Positions 19,526 to 27,718 of a stretch of DNA of 64,000 nucleotides are shown here, one piece after another. The notes under the pieces were generated by a model, which saw only the letters and a list, made by a program, of their open reading frames with translations, searched no databases and was not told where the DNA came from. Both the position numbers and the translations under genes were made by a program. Source of the stretch: Bacillota bacterium (GTDB lineage Bacteria; Bacillota; Clostridia; Lachnospirales; Lachnospiraceae); contig JAEWAK010000064.1 in NCBI GenBank assembly GCA_023391695.1, forward strand, positions 1-64,000, in the 5' to 3' direction. Each line of letters begins with the position of its first letter. The first letter of the stretch is position 1.

Positions 19526-19882
19526 ATGGATGATGTTACTACAGTAAAAATGAATTACCGCTTTGAACAGTGGAGCAAAACTATCTCAGCGTGCCAGTCA
19601 AGCGGTCAAACTGTCACATGCTGGTGCTCGGACAACGGAATCAATGTAAAGAGCTATTACTACTGGCTTCGCAAAATCAGAAAGCAGGCGTGTGACAGTG
19701 TTACTTCGAGTTCTGTTCCAGAAATACGCGAAATTGTTCCGGTTCATAAAGATTCCATTGTCGCAGCAGTCTCATCACGTCCCATCACACTGCATGTAGG
19801 AACAGCTACACTTGAAATACCAGACGGATCCCGTCCCGAAGCAATTGCTGCTGTTCTGACAGCTCTCAAATCGATATGTTAG
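19526..19882 (+). CDS. IS66 TnpA accessory protein (copy 3)
   Basis: This 118-residue frame is intact and behind a GGAGG site. The N-terminal helix is YRFEQWSKTISACQSSGQTV, and then CWCSDNGINVKSYYYWLRKI gives the helix-turn-helix-like IS66 OrfA signature. It ends in a TAG that overlaps the tnpB start (ATGTTAG). It belongs to the transposition complex of IS66 elements, though with tnpB and tnpC broken it has no working partners here. Confidence 0.85.
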   Translation: MDDVTTVKMNYRFEQWSKTISACQSSGQTVTCWCSDNGINVKSYYYWLRKIRKQACDSVTSSSVPEIREIVPVHKDSIVAAVSSRPITLHVGTATLEIPDGSRPEAIAAVLTALKSIC

Positions 19883-20231
19883 GTGACATCTCTCAGGCAA
19901 AGGAAATCCTAATCGTATGTGGCTATACCGATATGCGAAAATCAATTGATGGATTAGCTGCTATTGTTCAAACAACTATGCATTGAATCCTTTCAGTAAG
20001 CAACTCTTTCTTTTCTGCGGCAAGCAGCGAAATCGGATGAAGGCATTGCTTTGGGAAGAGGATGGCTTTGTCCTCTTATATAAGAGATTGGAAAACGGAG
20101 CCTTTCAATGGCCAAGAACCGCCGACCAGGTCAGAAACCTTTCATGGCAGGAATTCCGGTGGCTTTTGGAGGGACTTTCAATCGACCAACCTAAGGCAAT
20201 CCGTGAAGCAAAGCCCGGTGAATTCTGTTGA
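19876..20231 (+). pseudogene. IS66 tnpB, one-base deletion (copy 3)
   Basis: ATG 19876 begins MLGDISQAKEILIVCGYTDM. After IVQT (about 19975) one base is missing in CAAACAACTATG, and the rest (LNPFSKQLFLFCGKQRNRMK to PGEFC) is read in the next frame to 20231. Restoring one A would rejoin a protein of about 118 residues. Confidence 0.85.
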
Positions 20232-20321
20232 ATTAAAATGCCTACGAACGGCTTATTTACTGGATTTCTAGCGATTTCTGTGGTATAATAGACCTATCGA
20301 TCAGATAGGAGAAATACCATA

Positions 20322-21888
20322 ATGGACGCAAAAGACGCTTATATCGAAAAGCTTGAAAACACAATACAAGGTCTTCAACAGCAGGTAAATAACCTCACAG
20401 AAATGGTGCTTCTCTTACGAAAAGAGAAGTTTGGCAGTTCCAGTGAGAAGACCCCAAAGGACGAATTCGACGGGCAGATAAACCTGTTCAATGAAGCTGA
20501 AATTCTTGCGGATTCTCCTGCGCCGGAACCAGTCAGGAAAGAGGTAAAGGGTTATACCCGGAAGGGTACCAAAACAAAGAGAGAAGAAATCATAAAAGAT
20601 CTGCCTATTCGTGAAATCCTGTGTGAAATCCTGTGTGAAATCCTGTGTGAGATCCCGAAGGAGAACCAGTACTGCTTGCAGTGTGCCTCTGATCTGAAAC
20701 CCATCGGAAAAGAAATCGTCCGCGAAGAGTTTGAATACATACCGGCTCAGCTTAGGATTCTACGCTATGTCGGTATGGCTTATGAATGTCCCAAATGTAA
20801 ACGCACGGATAAACCATATATTGAGAAAGCATCTACACCAACTTCTCTGATGAACCATTCGCTTGCTTCCCCTAGTTCGGTTGCTAACGTCATGTATCAG
20901 AAGTACGTTAACAGCATGCCGCTCTACCGTCAGGAAAAGAACTGGGAGAATCTTGGTATTTCTTTGAAACGAAGCACGATGGCGAATTGGATCATCCGCT
21001 GTTTTCAGGATTACCTCTTCCCGATTATCAACCACTTACGGGAACAGTTATTGAAGCGAGATCTCATCCACTGTGATGAAACTCCGATTCAAGTACTGAA
21101 AGAGGAGGGGAAAAAGCCACAGACAAAATCCTATATGTGGCTGTACCGATCCGGAAATGACGGAATGACTCCGATTGTCCTGTATGATTACCAACCTTCC
21201 AGAAATGGTGGTCATCCTGAAACGTATCTTAAGGCATTTAAAGGCTACCTGCATTCCCATGGTTACTCTGGTTATAACAAACTGAGGGATGTCATTCGAG
21301 TCGGATGCCTGGCACATCTGCGAAGGAAGTTCGTTGAGGCCATCCCCGGAAAGAAAGCAGTGGATGCCCCCAAGAACCAATGCAGAAATCGGAAGGGATT
21401 ACTGCAACCAGCTCTTCCACATCGAGGAAGGTCTTCAGAACCTGTCTCCGGAAGAACGATATACCAAGCGTCTTGAACTGGAGCGACCAGTCCACGATGC
21501 TTTCTGGTGTTGGATTGAAAATCTGACTGTATTAAGTGGCTCTGCTCTTGGTAAAGCAGTAACCTATGCCAAGAATCAGAAATCCTATTTAGAGAATTAT
21601 CTTCTGGATGGAAGGTGCTCCATCTCGAACAACATCGCCGAGAATAGTATCCGACTTTTCACCGTGGGTAGAAAGAACTGGCTGTTTGCGGACACCTCAA
21701 AAGGAGCAGAAGCAAGTGCTGCGGTTTATAGTATTGTAGAAACCGCAAAAGCGAATAATCTCCATGTCTATACTTACCTTGAGTATCTACTAATGTACAT
21801 GCCAGATACGGATTACAATAACCATCCAGAACTTTTGGATGGTTTGATGCCCTGGCCCGAATCGGTGAAGGCCGAATGTGGAAAATGA
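20322..21888 (+). pseudogene. IS66 tnpC transposase, one frameshift (copy 3)
   Basis: MDAKDAYIEKLENTIQGLQQ opens a coiled coil. The Cys motif YCLQCASDL and the first catalytic Asp in HCDETPIQVLKEEGKKPQT are in the first frame. The sense leaves frame near 21365 in a run of C's (GCCCCCAAG), and the remainder, TNAEIGRDYCNQLFHIEEGL and RCSISNNIAENSIRLFTVGR (with the terminal Glu region), is in the second. The repeat EILCEILCEILCEI near residues 105-118 is a local 12-bp expansion absent from copy 2. Confidence 0.88.
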
Positions 21889-21935
21889 ATAATAGAGATT
21901 GGCTTATAATTATAGCTGCTCTCTTTTCTTATTCA

Positions 21936-21961
21936 TAGGCACTGTTTTGTAGAGCGCTTAC
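21936..21961 (-). repeat. IS66 copy 3 right inverted repeat
   Basis: On the minus strand it reads GTAAGCGCTCTACAAAACAG then TGCC, paired with 19405-19430. It marks the last recognisable island sequence before chromosomal genes. Confidence 0.8.
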
Positions 21962-22025
21962 TTTGAATCAGAAATGTGTTTGCTTTCGGAGAAAATGATA
22001 AAGGGTAGCAAAGTAGATATTTTGA

Positions 22026-22074
22026 ATACCCAACGAAAGAAAGCCTGCAAAGCAGACTTTCTTTTGTTGGGTAT
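22026..22074. repeat. Very long hairpin at island/chromosome junction
   Basis: ATACCCAACGAAAGAAAG (22026-22043) pairs with CTTTCTTTTGTTGGGTAT (22057-22074) with a single G-T pair. The loop CCTGCAAAGCAGA can itself close. It lies just beyond the kdgK stop. A second hairpin with the same stem core GAAAG/CTTTC and a similar loop follows at 22085-22119. Confidence 0.6.
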
Positions 22075-22084
22075 ATTATTCATG

Positions 22085-22119
22085 ACAATAGAAAGTTTGC
22101 GAAGCGTGCTTTCTATTGT
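22085..22119. repeat. Second hairpin of the junction pair
   Basis: ACAATAGAAAG (22085-22095) pairs perfectly with CTTTCTATTGT (22109-22119) around TTTGCGAAGCGTG. It may end transcription entering from kdgK (minus) or from the IS (plus). Confidence 0.55.
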
Positions 22120-22140
22120 TTTAGAGAAACGGCAAGATAA

Positions 22141-23166
22141 TTATCTTTGTACACGGCCGGAAGCATCTCCGCCTGCAAGCTTATTGACTTCATCAACAGA
22201 AACCTGATTAAAATCTCCTTCAACGCTATGCTTTAAACAGCTTGCTGCAACTGCAAATTCGATGGTTTTTTGCGGTTCGAAATTATTTAAACTGGAATAA
22301 ATCAGTCCAGCTCCAAAGGAATCGCCGCCACCGACACGGTCAACAATATGCATTGGATATTTTTTGCTAAAGTAGTATTCAGAACCATCATAAAGCATTG
22401 CGGCCCAATTATTATCATTTGCAGAGATCGATTCTCTTAATGTAATGGCAACCTTGTTAAAGCCAAAGCGGTCGACTAATTGTTTTGCAACATCCTTATA
22501 GCTATCATGGTGTACTTTACCTGCTGTTACATCGGTACCAGAAGCTTTAATTCCGAATACGTCACTGGCATCTTCTTCATTCGCAATGCACACATTAACA
22601 TATTTGCAAAGCTCGCCCATAACTTTACCAGCTTTTTCTTTTGACCATAATTTATTTCTATAGTTGAGATCACAACTGATGGTAATACCTTTTTCAGCTG
22701 CGATTTTACAAGCTTCCAGACAAATCGCTGTGACATTATCACCGAGAGCAGGTGTGATTCCCGTAAAATGAAACCATTCTACTCCTTCAAAAATCTGATT
22801 CCAATCAAAGTCTGCGGTTGTAGCTGTTGCAATGGAAGATCCCGCACGGTCATAAATAACCTTTGAAGGCCTTTGGCTGGCACCTTTTTCTAAGAAATAA
22901 ATTCCAACACGATCACCACCACGGGTAATATAGGTTGTATCTACACCATAACGGCGTAAAGAATTAACAGCAGCCTGCCCAATTTCATGTTTTGGCAACT
23001 TGCTGACAAATCCGGCATCAAGTCCAAAATTAGCCAAGGACACTGCTACGTTCGCTTCGCCGCCACCAAAGGTCGCACCATAAAGTTCGGCCTGTACAAA
23101 TCGATAATAACCCTCAGGTGCAAATCGAAGCATGATTTCACCAAAAGTAATAACTTTTTTAGCCAT
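22141..23166 (-). CDS. kdgK: 2-keto-3-deoxygluconate kinase (PfkB family)
   Basis: It phosphorylates KDG with ATP to 2-keto-3-deoxy-6-phosphogluconate, the step before KdgA. This 341-residue PfkB-family sugar kinase starts ITFGEIMLRFAPEGYYRFVQ, carries the GGGEANVAVSLA substrate loop near residue 35 and ends with DRVGGGDSFGAGLIYSS, the PfkB signature 2 with the catalytic Asp. It is transcribed after kdgA (40-nt gap) in the classic pectin/hexuronate degradation pair. The operator boxes at 24187-24220 probably control both. The C-terminal GGDASGRVQR is unremarkable. Fructokinase is the main alternative, but the neighbour KdgA argues strongly for KDG. Confidence 0.9.
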   Translation of the reverse strand: MAKKVITFGEIMLRFAPEGYYRFVQAELYGATFGGGEANVAVSLANFGLDAGFVSKLPKHEIGQAAVNSLRRYGVDTTYITRGGDRVGIYFLEKGASQRPSKVIYDRAGSSIATATTADFDWNQIFEGVEWFHFTGITPALGDNVTAICLEACKIAAEKGITISCDLNYRNKLWSKEKAGKVMGELCKYVNVCIANEEDASDVFGIKASGTDVTAGKVHHDSYKDVAKQLVDRFGFNKVAITLRESISANDNNWAAMLYDGSEYYFSKKYPMHIVDRVGGGDSFGAGLIYSSLNNFEPQKTIEFAVAASCLKHSVEGDFNQVSVDEVNKLAGGDASGRVQR

Positions 23167-23205
23167 ATATATAACTCCATTCTGCCGCTACCTTACGGCA
23201 TTCTT

Positions 23206-24168
23206 TTATTTTTGTAATAAGTGTAAAGCAAAACCGCCATATTCACCCTTAAAGTAAATTGCTTTCAGGTTGTTGTTCTCATCATATTTTGCGGTATCCA
23301 TATCAAATTCCACGCCTCGCATTGTTAAATGGTACATAGAACGATGGATATAGTTTGTCTTAATTGCTATATGTCCATTAGTGCCAAGATAAGGTAATTT
23401 CATGATCTCAAATCCGGTTCCAGCAAAAATTGAGCTATTACCGGTTTTCTTCTTAAACCCAAACATAGTTTCAATGGTAGAAGCTAAAATATCTGCCTCC
23501 GATTCTTCCTTTGCATTAACTCCGACATGAGCTACTTCAAAACCAAGCATGGTCGAAACGGCTTCTTTTGTGAGAATGGTAATTCCTTCAAAATCACCAT
23601 TTTTAATCAGCTCATTATTTACCATCCAGGATCCGCCGCAGGCAACAATTTTATTGAAATCAAGATATGAATTTAAGTTCTTAGCAGTGATTCCACCGGT
23701 TGGCATGAATTTCATCTTTGTGTAAGGAGCGGACATGGCCTTTATCATATCAAGACCACCACTTGCTTCAGCAGGGAAAAATTTAACAACCTCAAGACCG
23801 CATTCAATGGCTTGTTCCACATCACTCGGATTGGTACATCCTGGTATAATTATAATCCCTTTCTCAACACAATATCTTACAACCTTGGGATTTAGCCCTG
23901 GGCTAACAATAAATTTGGCTCCGGCAGCTACAGCGCGGTCAACCTGCTCTGTTGTAAGAACAGTACCTGCACCTACTAACATATTAGGAAATTCCTTTGC
24001 CATAATACGAATAGACTCTTCTGCCGCGTCCGTCCGGAAGGTTACTTCTGCGCAGGGAAGGCCGCCGTCACACAGGGCTTTCGCAAGTGGGGCTGCATCT
24101 TCAGCAGAACTTAAAGCAATTACCGGGACTATGCCCAGTTTTGATATTTTTTCTAATAAATCGTTCAT
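23206..24168 (-). CDS. kdgA: KDPG/KHG aldolase fused to a VOC-like C-terminal domain
   Basis: Residues 1-210 are a bifunctional 2-keto-4-hydroxyglutarate / 2-keto-3-deoxy-6-phosphogluconate aldolase: KLGIVPVIALSSAEDAAPLA, EVTFRTDAAEESI with the catalytic Glu, GAGTVLTTEQVDRA, and the Schiff-base Lys in EVVKFFPAEASGG. It yields pyruvate and glyceraldehyde-3-phosphate. Standard KdgA is about 205-215 residues; here 320. The extra 100 residues (SIFAGTGFEIMKLPYLGTNG, ALHLLQK) look like a small glyoxalase/VOC-type beta domain of unknown role. A strong AGGAGGATATC precedes the start. It is divergent from the IclR gene. Confidence 0.9.
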   Translation of the reverse strand: MNDLLEKISKLGIVPVIALSSAEDAAPLAKALCDGGLPCAEVTFRTDAAEESIRIMAKEFPNMLVGAGTVLTTEQVDRAVAAGAKFIVSPGLNPKVVRYCVEKGIIIIPGCTNPSDVEQAIECGLEVVKFFPAEASGGLDMIKAMSAPYTKMKFMPTGGITAKNLNSYLDFNKIVACGGSWMVNNELIKNGDFEGITILTKEAVSTMLGFEVAHVGVNAKEESEADILASTIETMFGFKKKTGNSSIFAGTGFEIMKLPYLGTNGHIAIKTNYIHRSMYHLTMRGVEFDMDTAKYDENNNLKAIYFKGEYGGFALHLLQK

Positions 24169-24186
24169 ATGATATCCTCCTTAAGG

Positions 24187-24201
24187 TTTCATAATATGAA
24201 A
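24187..24201. promoter_or_regulatory. Palindromic operator, kdgA side (box 1)
   Basis: TTTCATAATATGAAA has perfect dyad symmetry in its outer six bases. It lies 19 bp upstream of the kdgA start on the minus strand. The same box recurs at 24207 and 24421, bracketing the divergent promoter region. The spacing and the neighbouring IclR gene suggest an IclR/KdgR-type operator. Confidence 0.65.
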
Positions 24202-24206
24202 TAGAG

Positions 24207-24220
24207 TTTCATAATGAGAT
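24207..24220. promoter_or_regulatory. Palindromic operator, kdgA side (box 2, degenerate)
   Basis: TTTCATAATGAGAT repeats box 1 exactly 20 bp downstream (two helical turns) with a weaker right half. IclR proteins often bind as dimers of dimers, which the 20-bp phasing would suit. Confidence 0.5.
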
Positions 24221-24420
24221 AGTTTAAGTATAAAAGTGTGGATGATAATTGTCAAGAAATTTTTATGAAAACAAAGGAATTTTAAGAGGCCAAAGGGACT
24301 TTTATAAGAACAAAGGGATTTTCTGAAGGATTGTTATAAGATAAATGAAAATAAATGAAATTTGAGAATTTTTTAAGGGCGTTCTTGAAATTTGATGGAT
24401 TAACTGCTAGACTAATAGTG

Positions 24421-24435
24421 TTTCATAATGTGAAA
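24421..24435. promoter_or_regulatory. Palindromic operator, iclR side (box 3)
   Basis: TTTCATAATGTGAAA lies just upstream of the ribosome site (AAAGGGG) of the IclR gene. With boxes 1-2 it implies coordinated control and autoregulation. Confidence 0.6.
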
Positions 24436-24457
24436 TTGAAAGGGGTTAAAATGGAAT

Positions 24458-25246
24458 ATGACAGAGATCAATAATAATGAAGCAAAGAATCCGGTTCAAT
24501 CTGCAGAACGTATTTTCAGAGTGTTAGAAACTTTAGCGGAAACCGGTCCTATTGGGCTCATGGATTTAAGTATTCGGGTAGACCTTCATAAAAGTACAGT
24601 TCACAGACTGCTTCTATCCTTGATTTGTATGGGATATGTAAATCAAGAAGAGGATACCGGTAAATATAAACTAACCTTTAAGATAGTGGGAATGTCTGAA
24701 AAAGTATTGTCCAAAGTGGACATTACCTCTATTGTACATCCTCTGATTGCGGAGTTGGCAAACAACTGCAGGGAAACCGTACATTTTGTGCAAAGAAGAG
24801 GGACAGAAGTTTTTTATTTGGATAAAGTGGCACCGCTATATCCTCATGAAAGTGCTATACATATGGCTTCACAAGTGGGTCTGGCAAGACCGCTTTATTG
24901 TTCAGCTGTTGGGAAAGCGATACTGGCTGAAATGACAGATGAAGAAGCGGAATATATTTGGAATAACAGCATTGTTGAGCAGAAAACAGAGCATACCATA
25001 ACGACATTTCCGAAACTTCTTAAGGAATTATGTAAAGTTCGTGAAAATGGATATGCATTGGATAATGAAGAAAATGAACTAGGAGTACGATGTATTGCAG
25101 TCTGTGTTCGAAATCATCGAGGTCAACCGAACAATGCATTTAGTATTTCGGCTCCGGTAAGCCGCATGACAGATGAGCGAATTGAACATTTGGCAGAGAA
25201 TATATTAATAACCAAAGAGGCAATACAGAAGGTTTTGGGTCACTAA
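24458..25246 (+). CDS. IclR-family transcriptional regulator (KdgR-like)
   Basis: This 262-residue regulator has an N-terminal winged helix (SAERIFRVLETLAETGPIGL, then LHKSTVHRLLLSLICMGYV) and the IclR effector domain (LYCSAVGKAILAEM, and RCIAVCVRNHRGQPNNAFSI near the end). It is divergent from kdgA-kdgK, and palindromic boxes lie on both sides, so it most likely represses the pathway until KDG or a related 2-keto sugar acid binds. The Met at 24458 was preferred because the nearby ATG 24451 gives only a short frame. It could be called kdgR by context, but the ligand is unproven. Confidence 0.88.
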   Translation: MTEINNNEAKNPVQSAERIFRVLETLAETGPIGLMDLSIRVDLHKSTVHRLLLSLICMGYVNQEEDTGKYKLTFKIVGMSEKVLSKVDITSIVHPLIAELANNCRETVHFVQRRGTEVFYLDKVAPLYPHESAIHMASQVGLARPLYCSAVGKAILAEMTDEEAEYIWNNSIVEQKTEHTITTFPKLLKELCKVRENGYALDNEENELGVRCIAVCVRNHRGQPNNAFSISAPVSRMTDERIEHLAENILITKEAIQKVLGH

Positions 25247-25403
25247 CAAAAAGCCCCTAAATACCTCAAATGAGAGGTCGGGGAATTGATATGATGATAT
25301 ACTGAGATTTTATAACGCATTCGATGCATCTTGCTATAATGGGAGAGAATATTAGTAAAACTCACATCCGATTTCTTTTAATTTTATCCAACCATGGTTT
25401 TGA

Positions 25404-25431
25404 AAGGCCCTTACCGCTATATAAGGGCCTT
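25404..25431. terminator. Terminator-like hairpin between convergent genes
   Basis: AAGGCCCTTA (25404-25413) pairs with TAAGGGCCTT (25422-25431) around CCGCTATA. It lies between iclR (plus) and the PrpR-like gene (minus), so it can serve both directions. Confidence 0.6.
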
Positions 25432-25469
25432 AACAGACTAATTGACTTATATACGTAGTGTTTTTGCTG

Positions 25470-27257
25470 TTATTTAGCAGTATCTAATTTCTGGAGCATA
25501 CGCCATAAAGTAGTTCGGCTGATGCCAAGATTCTTGGCAACTTTGCTTTGATTATTTTTCGCCTGATAAAGTAGTATCTTTAAAATATCTATATTGATTT
25601 GCTCTAAGGTCTGATTCAGGTTGACATAGATTTTTCCGTTATCATTCATTACAGTATCGGACAGTTCCCTGCTTAGAAGGCTTGAAACCGCGGATTCAGT
25701 GATATAGGAGGAAGTCGCAGAGGTAACAAGTTCATTCAGAATACGCTTAAATTGATCGTAATTGAATGGCCAGTTGTATTCCTGGAGCAGTTTCATGGCA
25801 TCTGGTTCGAGTCCTATAATTTCCTTTGCGAAGCGCATGTTCAATACACTGATGTAAAGGCTTGCCAGGTTAGGGATGTCCTCTTTGTGATCTCTTAAGG
25901 GAGGGATCTTTAAGGTAAGGCAGGAGAGGCTGTTTATAACTTTTTCACATCGTTTGATAGATTCTTCATTCTCAACTGAATTAGTAAATAGAATACGATT
26001 CCTTCGGTGGAGATTTAAATCTTTAATAATACTGCACAGCTCTGAAAACTGTGCGTCGGTAAGACTGTTCATATTTCTGATATAAATGGTGGTTTTGGTG
26101 TCACTTAACGGTGAATTGTTATCGCTGATTAAAAAGTTCCAGCTTCGTGCATTGACTCTTGCGCAGTCTATGATGGTCATGGGACAGTTCTGCAGTTTGC
26201 TTTTTGCGTAAAGAAGTCTTGCAAGCTGTTCTTTTCCCGTGCCGCTTTCACCCATAATCATGACCGGATAGCTGCTTTCTGTATACTGTTCAATACTCAT
26301 AAGATTTTTCTGTGTTGAGTGTGTAATACCATAAAAGCTGTTGAAAAATTTATCATAAGCTTCTTCCTTATTCAGATGGTAAATTCCGTTTTTAGTAAGG
26401 GCCAGCGGGACTTTGCGTTGATTTATATAATAAATTATATAAGTATTGTTGTCTTCCACATGTTTATTTCCTATTAATACATAAAGAAGCCCGGAGTATT
26501 CAAAATATGCTTTCTGATATCCTTCATTCATAATGACGGGGAGCCGTTTTTTGATTTCATCCATTACGGGCAAGGGCTCCGACGACAATCCGGAGTAAAA
26601 AATCTGCTGGAAATTTTCATCAAATACGACAAAGGGCTGCGGATGGTTCTCCAGAACCATTTTGTAGAAATTAACTTCATTTTTAATTTTGTGAATGGAT
26701 TCTGACATCTGAATGGACAGGTCGAAAGCAGCCTCGATGCTTTCGGATCCGGATGTAATTAAAATAGCATTCATACCGTATTTTTGTGCTAAAGAGCTTG
26801 TAATCATATCACATAATACCATGCCATATCCTTCGGAACTTAGCTTCTTAAGTACATCGGAAGCTTCCGATTCATTGTGAATGGTATAAATATTGATATT
26901 GTAATTAAGCATATCACAAATAAAGTGGGCATTCTTCGTAATGGCAGGGAAGCCGATCACAACATATTTATTTGTGGAATTCTCTGCTAATTTAATAGAT
27001 CTGAAAATATCATAGATACTCAGTGAAATATCAACAACAGGAATTTTGCAATGCTGCCGGATTAATTCTGCCGTTCCGCCTCTGGAGACTATAATATCGT
27101 AGCCGAAGTTTTCATATTTTTGTGCAATGGCAAGTCCGTCATTTAGATCGCCGGTAAATGCAGTTAATTCTATATCGCTCCGTCTTTCGGCTATTTGAAG
27201 CATAAGTGATTTAATTCCATCATATGGAGCGATTCCTAAAATTTTTATTTTTGGCAT
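25470..27257 (-). CDS. PrpR-N / degenerate AAA / Fis-HTH transcriptional regulator
   Basis: This regulator of 595 residues starts at ATG 27257, seven bases from GGAG. Domain order: PrpR N-terminal sensor (KIKILGIAPYDGIKSLMLQI and VSRGGTAELIRQ), a PAS-like segment (NHPQPFVVFDENFQQIFYSG), an AAA region with Walker A GESGTGKEQ, and a C-terminal Fis-type helix-turn-helix (NNQSKVAKNLGISRTTLWRM). The AAA part lacks the sigma-54 contact loop GAFTGA, and its Walker B is replaced by TIYIRNMNSL with no Asp-Glu. It therefore cannot be an ordinary sigma-54 activator and probably regulates sigma-A promoters directly. It is divergent from the acid-sugar operon at 27719 and so likely controls it. Confidence 0.85.
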   Translation of the reverse strand: MPKIKILGIAPYDGIKSLMLQIAERRSDIELTAFTGDLNDGLAIAQKYENFGYDIIVSRGGTAELIRQHCKIPVVDISLSIYDIFRSIKLAENSTNKYVVIGFPAITKNAHFICDMLNYNINIYTIHNESEASDVLKKLSSEGYGMVLCDMITSSLAQKYGMNAILITSGSESIEAAFDLSIQMSESIHKIKNEVNFYKMVLENHPQPFVVFDENFQQIFYSGLSSEPLPVMDEIKKRLPVIMNEGYQKAYFEYSGLLYVLIGNKHVEDNNTYIIYYINQRKVPLALTKNGIYHLNKEEAYDKFFNSFYGITHSTQKNLMSIEQYTESSYPVMIMGESGTGKEQLARLLYAKSKLQNCPMTIIDCARVNARSWNFLISDNNSPLSDTKTTIYIRNMNSLTDAQFSELCSIIKDLNLHRRNRILFTNSVENEESIKRCEKVINSLSCLTLKIPPLRDHKEDIPNLASLYISVLNMRFAKEIIGLEPDAMKLLQEYNWPFNYDQFKRILNELVTSATSSYITESAVSSLLSRELSDTVMNDNGKIYVNLNQTLEQINIDILKILLYQAKNNQSKVAKNLGISRTTLWRMLQKLDTAK

Positions 27258-27718
27258 AATACTCTCCTTTCGTATCACTCAGGTATTAAATAGGTAATTG
27301 CAAAAGCCTTAAGGACCGGATTCAACTTTTGAATTGTATTATTCACAGGGGATATGGATACAATATTATTGTTTAGCAATTATCTAAGTATTGAAAAAAG
27401 GACCTGAATGATTGTATTTAATCGATAATATTTAATCGATTCACTTCTTGTATATCAGGATTTACAATGATGTCAATTATCATTAATAAATTTTTTTGCT
27501 AATTATATCGTAACATAATTGAACATTTAAATCAAGAAAATATGAATCGTTTCATAATAATACAATATTTTGTTAAAAAAACACTAAATTAACCTTGAAA
27601 AACACAAATTTAGTTGTTAATATATACATACAAAGAAAACACAAGATAATACTTATAAAGTAAAAATTTTACACATAAAGAAAATGTTCTAAATTGTAAC
27701 AGTTAGGAGCAAGAGGGA
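27258..27718. promoter_or_regulatory. Divergent control region of the PrpR-N gene and the acid-sugar operon
   Basis: This 460-bp AT-rich gap has no gene. It holds the 27541-27556 palindrome and several AT-rich -10-like stretches (for example TAATATATA near 27620). AGGAGCAAGAGG (27704-27715) is the ribosome site of the kinase gene. No single promoter stands out. Confidence 0.5.
27541..27556. promoter_or_regulatory. Palindromic site in the acid-sugar operon leader
   Basis: TATGAATCGTTTCATA is an inverted repeat TATGAA-N4-TTCATA. It contains the half-site TTTCATA also seen in the kdgA/iclR operators. It sits in the 460-bp divergent gap, 163 bp upstream of the kinase gene, so it could bind the nearby IclR protein or the PrpR-N regulator. 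Confidence 0.45.

Larger units (their letters stand above)
19405..21961 (+). mobile_element. IS66-family element, copy 3, with both terminal repeats
   Basis: The left end GTAAGCGCTC..ATAACGGTGCCT (19405-19430) matches the reverse complement of the right end (21936-21961), sharing GTAAGCGCTC and GTGCCT with a few differences between. The order tnpA-tnpB-tnpC is normal for the family. No clear 8-bp target duplication survives (TTTCTAAG on the left against TTTGAATC on the right). tnpB and tnpC each carry a frameshift, so the copy is inactive, but it is the best preserved of the three in the island. Confidence 0.85.

Noticed and set aside
19397..21969. 8-bp target duplication around IS66 copy 3
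   Set aside because: The flanks TTTCTAAG and TTTGAATC match at only about half their positions, so no duplication was called.
206..22000. A second attachment site duplicating the tRNA-Cys 3' end
   Set aside because: Reading 19-22 kb by eye showed no copy of CAGTTCAAATCTGG. A diverged or short att site cannot be excluded without a search.
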